From MGR-bin208 sp043780275 (GTDB taxonomy: Bacteria > Bacteroidota > Bacteroidia > Chitinophagales > Chitinophagaceae): a stretch of 50,556 nucleotides of DNA. The stretch lies in the NCBI GenBank assembly GCA_043780275.1, contig JAYWCV010000075.1, positions 1-50,556 of the forward strand, written 5' to 3'. Both the position numbers and the translations under genes were made by a program. The notes beneath the pieces were generated by a model. That model saw only the letters and a list, made by a program, of their open reading frames with translations. It ran no database searches and was not told where the DNA came from. Positions 42,254 through 50,546 of this stretch are shown here, piece after piece; positions within the stretch are counted from its first letter, which is position 1; each line of letters starts with the position of its first letter.

Positions 42254-43219
42254 ATGAATTCAACTAATAAATTTGCCATTGGAATTGATATTGGCGGAAC
42301 GAATACGAAATTTGGGATTGTAGACGAAGCAGGAAATATCCTGGAACAGGATCGCATTTTAACCAATGAACACGAAAGTGTAGAAGAATTTATTGAAGTG
42401 ATCTTTCAGAAACTGAAACCGATGTTAAATCATATCGGGGGAATTAATCAAATCTCCGGAATAGGTATCGGTGCACCCAATGGTAATTTTTATACCGGAA
42501 ATATTGAATATGCCCCAAACCTGGTCTGGAAAGGAATCATTCCATTGGCCAAATTATTTTCTGCAAAATTCAGTGTGCCTGTAAAGTTGACAAACGATGC
42601 AAACGCAGCAGCCATGGGCGAAATGATTCATGGTTGTGCAAAGGGTTTGAAACATTTCATTACCATCACATTGGGAACCGGTGTTGGAAGTGGTATCGTT
42701 ATTGACGGAAAAATTGTTTTAGGGCATGATGGTTTTGCCGGAGAACTCGGTCACACAATTATTCGTCCCGGAGGTAGAATGCATAAAGGAACAGGTATCA
42801 GAGGTACACTTGAATCATACGCATCTGCCACCGGTGTTCGGGAAACTGCTCTTGAATTACTTGCTGATAACCCAAATGAGAAAAGCCTGTTGAGAGATTT
42901 TTCCATCAATGAATTAATCACCAGCAAATCGGTTTATGAATGTGCAATAAAAGGTGACAGCATTGCCAATAAAGTATATGAATACACCGGACAAATTTTA
43001 GGCGAAGCGCTGGCAAACTTTATTATGTTCTCATCTCCCGAAGCTATTGTACTTTTTGGAGGATTAACCAATGCCGGAGATTTAATTCTGAATCCTACCA
43101 AAAGAGCGATGGAAGAAAATTTGATTCAGGTGTTTAAAAATAAAGTACAATTAAAATTTAGTGAGCTGAAAGAAGCTGATGCTGCCATACTTGGTGCCAG
43201 TGCTTTGATTTACGAATGA
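42254..43219 (+). CDS. ROK family sugar kinase (probable glucokinase)
   Basis: A 321-residue ASKHA-fold kinase of the ROK family. Visible parts are the phosphate loop IGIDIGGTNTKFGIVD (9-24), catalytic Asp115 in LTNDANAAAMGE, TLGTGVGSGIVIDG, and Glu164-His167 in FAGELGHTII. The usual ROK zinc loop CxCGxxGCxE is replaced by MHKGTGIRGTLESYAS (176-191), with no cysteines, so the zinc site is missing, while the following LESYASATG matches the family. Glucose is the likely substrate, from the adjacent FucP-type transporter and the glycogen genes nearby. Confidence 0.9.
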   Translation: MNSTNKFAIGIDIGGTNTKFGIVDEAGNILEQDRILTNEHESVEEFIEVIFQKLKPMLNHIGGINQISGIGIGAPNGNFYTGNIEYAPNLVWKGIIPLAKLFSAKFSVPVKLTNDANAAAMGEMIHGCAKGLKHFITITLGTGVGSGIVIDGKIVLGHDGFAGELGHTIIRPGGRMHKGTGIRGTLESYASATGVRETALELLADNPNEKSLLRDFSINELITSKSVYECAIKGDSIANKVYEYTGQILGEALANFIMFSSPEAIVLFGGLTNAGDLILNPTKRAMEENLIQVFKNKVQLKFSELKEADAAILGASALIYE

Positions 43220-43248
43220 AAAGTTGAAGTAAAAAACCCTAAATAGAA

Positions 43249-43773
43249 TTATTTGATTTTTAAAACGGGCCTTAATTTATAATCACCGGTGCCTTCCTTT
43301 TTTACAGATAATGCGGCATCAAAATCAATGATTATTGTTTCCAGGGTAGCATTTAATGCTTTATTAATTTTAAGTTTTAAACCTGATTCTGAACCGCTCG
43401 GAATCGTTAATGGATAAACAACTCCGGCATCTTTAATTGTATTGTTTGGGCCTAATACAAAACGGATCTCTTTTACAACCTGTGTTGGAAATACACCGGT
43501 ACCTAATAAAGTATCAACTCCATTTTGATAAGCCAGTAAATTGTAAATTCCAGGGTAGGTAGTCAATGTAACCCATCCGCTTGAAGTTGTATCATCTGAG
43601 AATTTCACTCTTACTTCCCGTATATCCACATTTACCTGTTCAAATGCTGTGGGTGCGTCAGTTAAACGCACATGCAATGTTGATTTGCCTTTAGTATCAT
43701 CTTTACTACACGAGATAAAAGCTACAGAGGCAGAAAATAAAATGGCTGATAAGATTAAGATATTCCTTTTCAT
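43249..43773 (-). CDS. DUF4382 domain-containing lipoprotein
   Basis: A 174-residue lipoprotein. The lipobox is FISC in the signal peptide that begins MKRNILILSAILFSASVAF, and the mature part is a single DUF4382 beta-sandwich with the signature LHVRLTDAPTAFEQVNVDIREVRVK. The C-terminal TIIIDFDAALSVKKEGTGDYKLRPVLKIK is also characteristic. Function is unknown; the domain occurs in surface or periplasmic carbohydrate-related contexts. A TTG seven codons upstream is set aside for the ATG at 43773. It is convergent with the ROK kinase gene. Confidence 0.88.
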   Translation of the reverse strand: MKRNILILSAILFSASVAFISCSKDDTKGKSTLHVRLTDAPTAFEQVNVDIREVRVKFSDDTTSSGWVTLTTYPGIYNLLAYQNGVDTLLGTGVFPTQVVKEIRFVLGPNNTIKDAGVVYPLTIPSGSESGLKLKINKALNATLETIIIDFDAALSVKKEGTGDYKLRPVLKIK

Positions 43774-43846
43774 AATTTTAATTTTTTTGTTCAATATGAT
43801 AAATGGAAAATCGTGCCAACAATGAAAATTGTGAGAAAAAAAATAT

Positions 43847-43882
43847 GTTTTGAGTGTTAAAAAAATTATAATAACTCAAAAC
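43847..43882 (-). repeat. 9-bp inverted repeat downstream of the NAGPA-like gene
   Basis: GTTTTGAGT (43847-43855) and ACTCAAAAC (43874-43882) with an 18-base AT-rich loop, starting nine bases after the stop codon of the phosphodiester glycosidase gene. It could be a weak terminator; the long loop lowers confidence. Confidence 0.4.
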
Positions 43883-43891
43883 CCAGAGATA

Positions 43892-44845
43892 TTATAATTT
43901 ATTAATGATAAAAACTGCCGGTACTGCCCGCTGTCCTGCTGCATCAGAAGGTTTGATGGTTTCTTTTCCATTGATCAGCAAACAACTGCTGCCACCTCCA
44001 TCCAGGTTGATCGCTTCCAGGCATCCAAGGTCTTTAAATATTTGTGCTTCCTGATTTAAGGTTGCTCCTTCGGCCAAAAAAGGAAACCTACCCTGAATTA
44101 CAAGTACAATCAATTTGCCGTCTTTCGTATGGCCCATACCGGTTCTTGGATGTTTATCATCAATGGCTTTACCTGCAAATTTCATTTCCTCGTTATTTGT
44201 AATATTAATTTCTCCATGTTGGATTAATACCGGACCACCACCAACAGCGGTTTGCATTTTCCATTTTTTGAAAGAACTATTTCGTTTAACATCTGCAAAT
44301 TCAATTTTATTTATTGAATCATTTTTGGCTTTTACGATTTGCTGACTGGCATAAGGAAACTGTTTTAGTGAGTCGGTAAAAAGCCAGGCGACATCTGCTT
44401 TTCTATTTTTAGAAATGCCTATTGCACTGCCAAACACGTGACTGAACATGAGCGTATCCTTTCCTTTCAACGCAGTGGAATGGACATTATAACTGTATAG
44501 GCTTCTGTTATTCATCACAACATTTAAATTCTGGTTAGTGGCAAAAGAAAAAAAAGTTGTGTTTACTACAAGGATTGGTTGATTATTTTTTTCAAAAAAC
44601 TGGTTGGGAGTTAATCTTCTATTAAAGCTTGTATCAGCAATGAAACTCAAATTTTTATCATTCAAATCAGCTTCTACATAAAAAGCAATATTAGATTTGT
44701 CCCCAATCTTAGATTCGGTTTTGTAAACATGTACCGACTTTGGAAGTGGCTGAAACAAACTGTCTACATTCTGCCAGATTAGTTGGCTATAACAACAAGG
44801 AGTAATACCGATCAGTATCACTCCGAATAAAAAAGATTTAATCAT
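43892..44845 (-). CDS. Phosphodiester glycosidase family (NAGPA-like) secreted protein
   Basis: A 317-residue protein with a signal peptide (MIKSFLFGVILIGITPCCYSQ) and the domain of N-acetylglucosamine-1-phosphodiester alpha-N-acetylglucosaminidase. Diagnostic stretches are VVNTTFFSF, TAVGGGPVLIQHGEI, HPRTGMGHTKDGKLIVLVIQGR and EAINLDGGGSSCLLING near the end. Members remove sugars from phosphodiester-linked polymers; the bacterial substrate is not known. A longer frame reaches 44953 but would run into lipA, so the ATG at 44845 is chosen, seven bases after the lipA stop. It is probably cotranscribed with lipA. Confidence 0.9.
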   Translation of the reverse strand: MIKSFLFGVILIGITPCCYSQLIWQNVDSLFQPLPKSVHVYKTESKIGDKSNIAFYVEADLNDKNLSFIADTSFNRRLTPNQFFEKNNQPILVVNTTFFSFATNQNLNVVMNNRSLYSYNVHSTALKGKDTLMFSHVFGSAIGISKNRKADVAWLFTDSLKQFPYASQQIVKAKNDSINKIEFADVKRNSSFKKWKMQTAVGGGPVLIQHGEINITNNEEMKFAGKAIDDKHPRTGMGHTKDGKLIVLVIQGRFPFLAEGATLNQEAQIFKDLGCLEAINLDGGGSSCLLINGKETIKPSDAAGQRAVPAVFIINKL

Positions 44846-44852
44846 ATAATAA

Positions 44853-45782
44853 TTATACGGCTGTTGAAAATTTTGCTGCTTCCCATTCTTTTCTTCCAAG
44901 GCCCGGGAATACATGTCTTTCGCTGTGGTAAGATGATCGAACCAAGGGTCCACTTTCTACATAATCTAATCCGATACTGTACCCAAATTCACGGAGTTCG
45001 GCAAACTCGTCAGGATGTACAAATCGTACAACAGCTAAATGTTTTTTTGTAGGCTGCAAATATTGTCCAATCGTAATTACATCGGTGCCGGCATTATACA
45101 AGTCCTTTATGGTTTGTTTCACTTCATCCAATGATTCCCCAAGACCCAGCATGATGCCACTTTTGGTACGCATGCCGCCATCTTTCAAAGTTTTGATAAC
45201 ATCCATACTCCGCCAGTATTTTGCCTGTATTCGAACCTGTCGGGTTAATCTTTCAACTGTTTCAATATTATGCGAAACTACTTCAGGAGCAGCTTCTATT
45301 ATTCTTTGAATATTTTCTTTCTCTCCTTTAAAATCAGGAATCAAGGTTTCTAAAGTGGTATCCGGATTTAAAGATTTGACTGCTTTAATGGTATTATACC
45401 AAATAATTGATCCGCCATCTTTTATTTCATCTCTATCAACAGATGTAATAACAGCATGTTTCACTTTCATTAGGTTTATTGCTTCGGCTACACGCTGAGG
45501 TTCATCCCAGTCAATCGGATCGGGACGACCAGTTGAAACAGCACAAAAACCACAACTACGGGTACAAGTATTACCTAAAATCATAAATGTTGCTGTGCCT
45601 TCGCCCCAACATTCACCCATATTAGGGCAATTACCGCTTTCGCAAATGGTATGTAATTTATGCTTGTCTACCAGGCCACGTACATGTTTATAGCTTTCGC
45701 CGATGGGGAGTTTAACTCTTAGCCAGTCTGGTTTTTTAAGCTTTGCCTCTACTACACCCGAAATAACCGGAAGTTCTATCAT
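44853..45782 (-). CDS. lipA: Lipoyl synthase
   Basis: Radical SAM enzyme that inserts two sulfurs into octanoyl groups on E2 and GcvH proteins. The 309-residue protein shows the auxiliary cluster CESGNCPNMGEC (Cys47, Cys52, Cys58), the SAM cluster CTRSCGFC (Cys73, Cys77, Cys80) and the C-terminal VRSSYHSE with the cluster-ligating Ser. A TTG 12 codons upstream keeps the frame open, but the ATG at 45782 (MIELPVISG) is preferred. A well-spaced promoter lies at 45858-45889. Its product is needed by pyruvate dehydrogenase, whose E1 alpha is at 7-8 kb. Confidence 0.97.
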   Translation of the reverse strand: MIELPVISGVVEAKLKKPDWLRVKLPIGESYKHVRGLVDKHKLHTICESGNCPNMGECWGEGTATFMILGNTCTRSCGFCAVSTGRPDPIDWDEPQRVAEAINLMKVKHAVITSVDRDEIKDGGSIIWYNTIKAVKSLNPDTTLETLIPDFKGEKENIQRIIEAAPEVVSHNIETVERLTRQVRIQAKYWRSMDVIKTLKDGGMRTKSGIMLGLGESLDEVKQTIKDLYNAGTDVITIGQYLQPTKKHLAVVRFVHPDEFAELREFGYSIGLDYVESGPLVRSSYHSERHVFPGLGRKEWEAAKFSTAV

Positions 45783-45857
45783 ACCTAAAAATTCAGATTT
45801 TTTGAATGATGAAAACAATTAAAACGTATTCTTAATTAGTTTCGTTGAAAATGTGGA

Positions 45858-45889
45858 CAAAAATAAGCCGATTACTTTCGGTGACCAAA
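45858..45889 (-). promoter_or_regulatory. lipA promoter (TTTG-N20-TATTTTTG)
   Basis: On the minus strand TTTG (45889-45886) and TATTTTTG (45865-45858) are separated by exactly 20 bases, the ideal Bacteroidota arrangement. The -33 box lies inside the last codons of the upstream barrel gene. The 5' untranslated region would be about 70 bases. Confidence 0.72.
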
Positions 45890-46663
45890 CAGGATTGCAA
45901 TATGTCCCTGAAAGAATAGTTGTTGCTCTTTTGAATGAGCCATGATGGGAATTTTATCTCCATATGCTTCTATACTAAGGCCAAGTTCTATGCCGGAAAC
46001 TACTTCGTTGAAACGGCCATAATCAAAACGCAGAGCCCCTTTAGCATAAACTCCTGGTTTAAATTCTATTTCATTCCAACCTTTATCAAATCCTCCGCCA
46101 CCAATTATGAAACCATTCAGGAATGCCGTACTATCTTGTTTATAACTGATGAATTTTGCCGTATTACCCTGCGTTTGTACTTCCAAATAATATGGTCGCA
46201 ACATACCAATAGTAAGTCCACCGGAATAAACTGCTGACACAGCAATGCCATTTTTGTTTCCTTTCTGTCCCAACATACGCTGTTGTCCAAATCCCAGTTT
46301 AAGTTGGTAGAAATTATTTATTTTACCATAGATATAGGGGTTACCAAAAGTAAAGCTGCCGTTTGGTAATTTATCTTCTTTTAAATGTTTGATTTCAGAA
46401 AATTCAAATCCAAATATATTTGAACTGGTTAGGGATTTCATTTTTCCTTTTTCATAATTAAACCCATATCCATTTGACCGAAGGAATATGCCGAATATAC
46501 TTTGTTTGGAAAAAACCAACACTCCTTCTTCTTCCTGCCTGATCATTGCATTAATTTTTTCTCTTTTTTCTGCTTTTTTCTGCTCCTTTTTTTCCTTTGC
46601 ATCCTGAGCATATAAGCTACATGTAAAAGATGTTAATATAAAAAGTATAAAGAGTTTTTTCAT
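45872..46663 (-). CDS. Predicted outer-membrane beta-barrel protein
   Basis: A 263-residue protein with a signal peptide (MKKLFILFILTSFTCSLYAQ), then a highly charged Lys/Glu stretch (21-46, EKKEQKKAEKREK), then alternating strands such as FGIFLRSNGYGFNYE, FYQLKLGFGQQRML, IAVSAVYSGGLTIGML and IELGLSIEAYG that suggest a small barrel. I do not recognise a named family. The ATG at 46663 is clear, and the gene is divergent from osmC by 52 bases. It precedes lipA on the same strand, but lipA has its own promoter. Confidence 0.75.
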   Translation of the reverse strand: MKKLFILFILTSFTCSLYAQDAKEKKEQKKAEKREKINAMIRQEEEGVLVFSKQSIFGIFLRSNGYGFNYEKGKMKSLTSSNIFGFEFSEIKHLKEDKLPNGSFTFGNPYIYGKINNFYQLKLGFGQQRMLGQKGNKNGIAVSAVYSGGLTIGMLRPYYLEVQTQGNTAKFISYKQDSTAFLNGFIIGGGGFDKGWNEIEFKPGVYAKGALRFDYGRFNEVVSGIELGLSIEAYGDKIPIMAHSKEQQLFFQGHIAILFGHRK

Positions 46664-46715
46664 GGTATATTACTTGGTGAATTATTACTGACGTAAATTT
46701 AGGCAAAAATTAGTA

Positions 46716-47132
46716 ATGACATCAACGGTAATTTATAAAGGGGAGTTAAGAACTACCTGCACACATCTTCAATCAGGATCCAGTTTCGATACAGATGCCC
46801 CGGTTGATAATTATGGGAAGGGAGAACGGTTTTCGCCAACCGATCTGATGGCCACTTCTCTGGCAACCTGTATGGTTACGGTAATGGGTATTAAAGCCAA
46901 TACCATGAATATTGATTTGACGGGTATCAAAATAGACGTAGAAAAAATTATGATAGCAAATCCCAGGAGGATTGGCGCAATAAACCTGACATTTCATTTA
47001 CCGGATTCATTATCCACTTTGGACGAAAAAACAAAAGTGATCTTCATTAATACAGCCAATACCTGTCCGGTACAATTAAGTCTGCATCCGGAAATTGCCG
47101 TAAAAGTTGATTGGGGAACCTGGGGCGAATAA
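46716..47132 (+). CDS. OsmC family peroxiredoxin-like protein
   Basis: A 138-residue OsmC-fold protein. The two redox cysteines are Cys52 in LATCMVTVMG and Cys117 in NTANTCPVQLSLHP, with the conserved ERFSPTDLMATSLA segment before the first. OsmC/Ohr proteins reduce organic hydroperoxides; the general OsmC type rather than Ohr is favoured by the motif. It starts at the ATG at 46716 with a TAAATTTA -7-like word at 46694-46701. Its stop codon abuts, without a gap, the stop of the convergent DUF2851 gene. Confidence 0.92.
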   Translation: MTSTVIYKGELRTTCTHLQSGSSFDTDAPVDNYGKGERFSPTDLMATSLATCMVTVMGIKANTMNIDLTGIKIDVEKIMIANPRRIGAINLTFHLPDSLSTLDEKTKVIFINTANTCPVQLSLHPEIAVKVDWGTWGE

Positions 47133-48395
47133 TCATGAATCAGCTTTCAGTAAAGCATTACCAACGGCACATTGCAAACATTTCTTTTTATTGCAATATT
47201 CGTTTTTCATTTCAAGAAATGCCTGCGAATCAAATGCATTCCTGTTCTGCAAACCTAGGCTGACAAAGCCTTTAGTGATCACATTTTTTTCGGCATCTAC
47301 TTGTTCAAGCCATTGGATGGCTTTGTCTTTATATTGATCAATGTCATGCAACTCGCCATAAGCAAACAAGACCGGTATAATGGTATTAATAAAAATATTT
47401 TCAATAAAAGATTTACCAATACTTTTCTTTTTGAAAATGGAAGACTCATCAAACCGGTAATGGTCATTCCAGTAATCATTGGCTGTAACCTTGAACCAAT
47501 CGCTGACTGTTTTTAAATCTTCGGCCTCCTTTATTTTTGAAAACAAATGAACTGAATGTTGAATAAGCATGGCTAATTGTGCCAATCGAATGGTGGGGAA
47601 ATTTCCAGGTCGGGTGCGATGGAAATTTATCGGATCAATGATTTCCGTGAGTTTATATTTCTTTTTCAAAAAAAGATATTCTTGCTGAAGAGTTTTAGGA
47701 TAAACATCTTTGAATTCATTTTTAAGAAGCCCGGCAAGCCCCAATAGCAAGGCTTCTAATTGAATAATATTCGATTTATGTTTTGCCAGCAAATTGACAG
47801 AAACAGACCGGGCTATCTGTTCGAAAGCATCTGTATTTAATTTATTGCCAAAATTGCGGGCAAGCATCCACCAGAATATTTCCTCCCAATGATGATTGGT
47901 TTCTTGCAAAAAAGATCTGGCAAGGTCCGTTTTTCTAATAAGTCTTTCTGCCAACAGCCTTTCTTTCCAATTTTGAAGAGTAATCTCTTTTACAGTCAAT
48001 ATGCTTTTTTCACATGGAATAAAAGAAGCCGAGTTCATCAGTTCTTCATATTTTTTTAATAAAATAGTAGACACCTTGTTTTTTAATTCAAAAACTGGAA
48101 TGGATAAAGGCCCCTGTTTATCATCTTCCCATACCACATGCAGGATTACGTTTTCGTATCGGCTATCCTGCTGGTGATGATGTTTTTTCCAATCGGATGA
48201 TTTGATATGTACTTCTACTGATCCGGCCCAAACGGTGTTTCCGATTAACAAACGGGCATCTGAAAAATCAGGACCTTGGTTTCTGTTATGATGACCACTA
48301 TGAATAATTTGAAGCAGTTCGTGACTATTCGTTTCCAGTTCCGTTTTAGAAAAATATTGAAACTGCCAGATAAATTGAAGTAAGTTTTCGTTCAT
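47133..48395 (-). CDS. DUF2851 family protein
   Basis: A 420-residue protein of the DUF2851 family, found mainly in Bacteroidota. The opening MNENLLQFIWQFQYFSKTEL and the HHNRNQGPDFSDARLLIGNTVWAGSVEVHIKSSDWKKHHH block are characteristic; the latter has an acidic-His composition reminiscent of metal-dependent nucleases, but the activity is unproven. The C-terminus has a cysteine cluster, Cys401, Cys406 and Cys409 in CNKKKCLQC, a possible metal site. The ATG at 48395 is clear. Confidence 0.9.
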   Translation of the reverse strand: MNENLLQFIWQFQYFSKTELETNSHELLQIIHSGHHNRNQGPDFSDARLLIGNTVWAGSVEVHIKSSDWKKHHHQQDSRYENVILHVVWEDDKQGPLSIPVFELKNKVSTILLKKYEELMNSASFIPCEKSILTVKEITLQNWKERLLAERLIRKTDLARSFLQETNHHWEEIFWWMLARNFGNKLNTDAFEQIARSVSVNLLAKHKSNIIQLEALLLGLAGLLKNEFKDVYPKTLQQEYLFLKKKYKLTEIIDPINFHRTRPGNFPTIRLAQLAMLIQHSVHLFSKIKEAEDLKTVSDWFKVTANDYWNDHYRFDESSIFKKKSIGKSFIENIFINTIIPVLFAYGELHDIDQYKDKAIQWLEQVDAEKNVITKGFVSLGLQNRNAFDSQAFLEMKNEYCNKKKCLQCAVGNALLKADS

Positions 48396-48479
48396 AACTT
48401 AATGAATGATTACTTAAGATAATGCAGATTGTTTGTAATCAAAAACAATGGAAATAAATTTTAGTCATGGAGTGTTATT

Positions 48480-49046
48480 TCATCCAAATTTTTCCAATTC
48501 CCTAACTACCCTGCTTACCGGCAAGCCCATCACATTATAGAAATCACCGGAAACTGATTTGATACCTACAACGCCTATCCATTCCTGGATGGCATAAGCA
48601 CCGGCCTTGTCGTAAGGTTTGTATTTGTCTACGTAGAATTCAATTTGTTCAGAAGTCAGCTCATGAAATTCAACTTCGGTTATATCTGCGAAGCAGGTTT
48701 TCTTATCTTTTTGTATGATGCAAACAGCCGTAATCACCTGGTGTATCTGACCGGAGAGAGAAGATAAAATTTGAATTGCATCAGTACGGTCCATCGGTTT
48801 GTTGATAATAGTATTACGTAATACAACCATGGTATCAGCCGCCAGAATGATGGCGTTTTCGTCAACCAAGGGTTTTACAGCCAATGCTTTATTTGTTGCA
48901 ATATGAAAAGCAATTTCTTCCAGGCTTAAATTTTCCGGATGCGATTCATCTGTTTCTACAACTACCACTTCGAATGGAATTTCGGCCCACTCCAATAATT
49001 GTTTGCGACGGGGAGATTGTGACGCAAGTATAATTGTTCGATTCAT
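48480..49046 (-). CDS. maf: Maf family nucleotide pyrophosphatase
   Basis: House-cleaning nucleoside triphosphate pyrophosphatase (septum formation inhibitor Maf family, dTTP/UTP type), 188 residues. Motifs are LASQSPRRKQLLEWA (7-21), the VETDESHPEN stretch, AADTMVVL and the GAYAIQEWIGVVGIKSVSGDFYNVMGLPV C-terminus. It removes non-canonical or modified nucleotides. The gene begins two bases after the UbiA-type gene stop, so the two are translationally adjacent. The order kdsC-ubiA-maf recurs in Bacteroidota. Confidence 0.94.
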   Translation of the reverse strand: MNRTIILASQSPRRKQLLEWAEIPFEVVVVETDESHPENLSLEEIAFHIATNKALAVKPLVDENAIILAADTMVVLRNTIINKPMDRTDAIQILSSLSGQIHQVITAVCIIQKDKKTCFADITEVEFHELTSEQIEFYVDKYKPYDKAGAYAIQEWIGVVGIKSVSGDFYNVMGLPVSRVVRELEKFG

Positions 49047-49048
49047 TT

Positions 49049-49993
49049 TTATAAATAGAATTTAAAAAAAATCATGGAGAGTATACCCGCAAACATGATC
49101 AGTTTTGTGAATGTACTTAATACATGATAATCTTTTGCAACCCTGGCTTTTTGAAGTTTGACCAGCGTATATGATAAAGGCATTATGATAAGAAGTAAAG
49201 TATACAGGTCGAGCCACCACCAATTATATTGCAATACATAGGCAAGCAAAATAAACAGTATGGCAATCAAAACAGATAGCCATAATACTACATAAATTCT
49301 GGATGCATTCATCCCCCATTTGATGGGCAATGTTGTACAGCCAAATTTTCGATCTCCTTCAATATCTTCCATATCCTTGACAGCTTCACGTATTAATGAA
49401 ATAATAAAAGCAAATGCTGAATAGAGTATGGTTAAACGGAAAAGTTTATCATTTTCAAAATCTCCAAATGACGTTTTGTGAAAATAAACAAGATAAAAAT
49501 TCGACAGGCCAATCAATGCAACGGTCCATCCGGTGAGTAAAGAAATAATAATATTACCTACTAATAATTTCTTTTTAAATGTAGTAGAATAGGTAAATAA
49601 AAAAAAGCTACATAAAAAATTCGCCGGTCCGATCCACCAGATATTTATTTTCCAGCCAACAAAAAAACCTATTGCTACACCTATGAAAGAAAGCAGCGAA
49701 TGCCAAAACATGGCCCATCGGCGATTGATGATTGCATCAATTACATTTTTATGTGGCTTGTTAACCAGGTCAATATTGATATCGAAATAATCATTGATGA
49801 TATATCCGGCGGCGGCAATCAAAACGGAAGAAAAAATTAACAGCGACAATAAGGAACAGGAAAAAATCGGTTCTATTCCCTGATTTTTAAATAAAGGTAA
49901 AACTATAGCAAAGTGAAAAAGATATTGCGTGAGTGCAATAAAAATAAGATTCGGCAGCCTGATTAACTGGATGAAGGCGGCAATCAATCTCAT
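49049..49993 (-). CDS. UbiA-family prenyltransferase (geranylgeranylglycerol-phosphate geranylgeranyltransferase-like)
   Basis: A 314-residue integral membrane prenyltransferase with eight to nine helices. The two aspartate-rich motifs are NDYFDIN (67-73) and KDMEDIEGDRKFG (about 207-219), which bind magnesium-prenyl diphosphate. The sequence fits the Bacteroidota group annotated as geranylgeranylglycerol-phosphate geranylgeranyltransferase, an archaeal-type ether-lipid activity; the real substrate in Bacteroidota is uncertain and could be a quinone or hopanoid-type intermediate. It lies between kdsC and maf on one strand. Confidence 0.85.
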   Translation of the reverse strand: MRLIAAFIQLIRLPNLIFIALTQYLFHFAIVLPLFKNQGIEPIFSCSLLSLLIFSSVLIAAAGYIINDYFDINIDLVNKPHKNVIDAIINRRWAMFWHSLLSFIGVAIGFFVGWKINIWWIGPANFLCSFFLFTYSTTFKKKLLVGNIIISLLTGWTVALIGLSNFYLVYFHKTSFGDFENDKLFRLTILYSAFAFIISLIREAVKDMEDIEGDRKFGCTTLPIKWGMNASRIYVVLWLSVLIAILFILLAYVLQYNWWWLDLYTLLLIIMPLSYTLVKLQKARVAKDYHVLSTFTKLIMFAGILSMIFFKFYL

Positions 49994-50030
49994 GCTTTTT
50001 TTTGTAAGATAAAACTATTGTGGGATGAAA

Positions 50031-50546
50031 TTAAGCAGAAGCAATTTCTTTATCAAAACTCCAATGATCGTTGCAGCGTAATACTTTTTCAATAACATCC
50101 CTTACACATGCATCGCCTCCATTCCTGGCAGATATGTAATGTGATATTGTTCTTACTTCCGGTACAGCGTCTGCGGGACAACAGGAAAGACCGGCCTCTT
50201 TTAAAATTTCAAGATCAGGAATATCATCTCCCATGACCAACACATTTTCCCAATTTAGATTTTGTTTTATCAAATAATCGGAAACCAGTTTTTTCTTATC
50301 CAAAATGCCCATATGCACTTCAGTTACACCCAGTTTTTGTAAGCGTTGAACAACTGCATCCGAATTGGAACCGGATGCAACCAGGATGGCATATCCTTTT
50401 TTGATGGCCAGCTGTAGCGCAAATCCATCTTTAATACTCATTCTCCTTGCATGCTGTCCGTCATTCAATACCAGGATTGTTCCGTCCGTTAATACGCCAT
50501 CCATATCGAAAACAAAACAGGTAATTTTTTTAAAACGTTCAAGCAT
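50031..50546 (-). CDS. kdsC: HAD-family KDO-8-phosphate phosphatase
   Basis: A 171-residue C0-type HAD phosphatase of the KdsC/YrbI family, which removes phosphate from 3-deoxy-D-manno-octulosonate 8-phosphate for lipopolysaccharide core synthesis. Motifs are FVFDMDGVLTDG (Asp14, Asp16), VASGSNSDAV, the invariant Lys region LDKKKLVSDY and VMGDDIPDLEIL. KdsC members lack a cap domain and work as tetramers, consistent with this length. The ATG at 50546 is eleven bases from the right edge, so the upstream promoter is only partly visible. It heads the kdsC-ubiA-maf run. Confidence 0.93.
   Translation of the reverse strand: MLERFKKITCFVFDMDGVLTDGTILVLNDGQHARRMSIKDGFALQLAIKKGYAILVASGSNSDAVVQRLQKLGVTEVHMGILDKKKLVSDYLIKQNLNWENVLVMGDDIPDLEILKEAGLSCCPADAVPEVRTISHYISARNGGDACVRDVIEKVLRCNDHWSFDKEIASA

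Noticed and set aside
44846..44953. Longer N-terminus for the NAGPA-like protein
   Set aside because: The extension would lie inside lipA and precede a normal signal peptide that begins at 44845.
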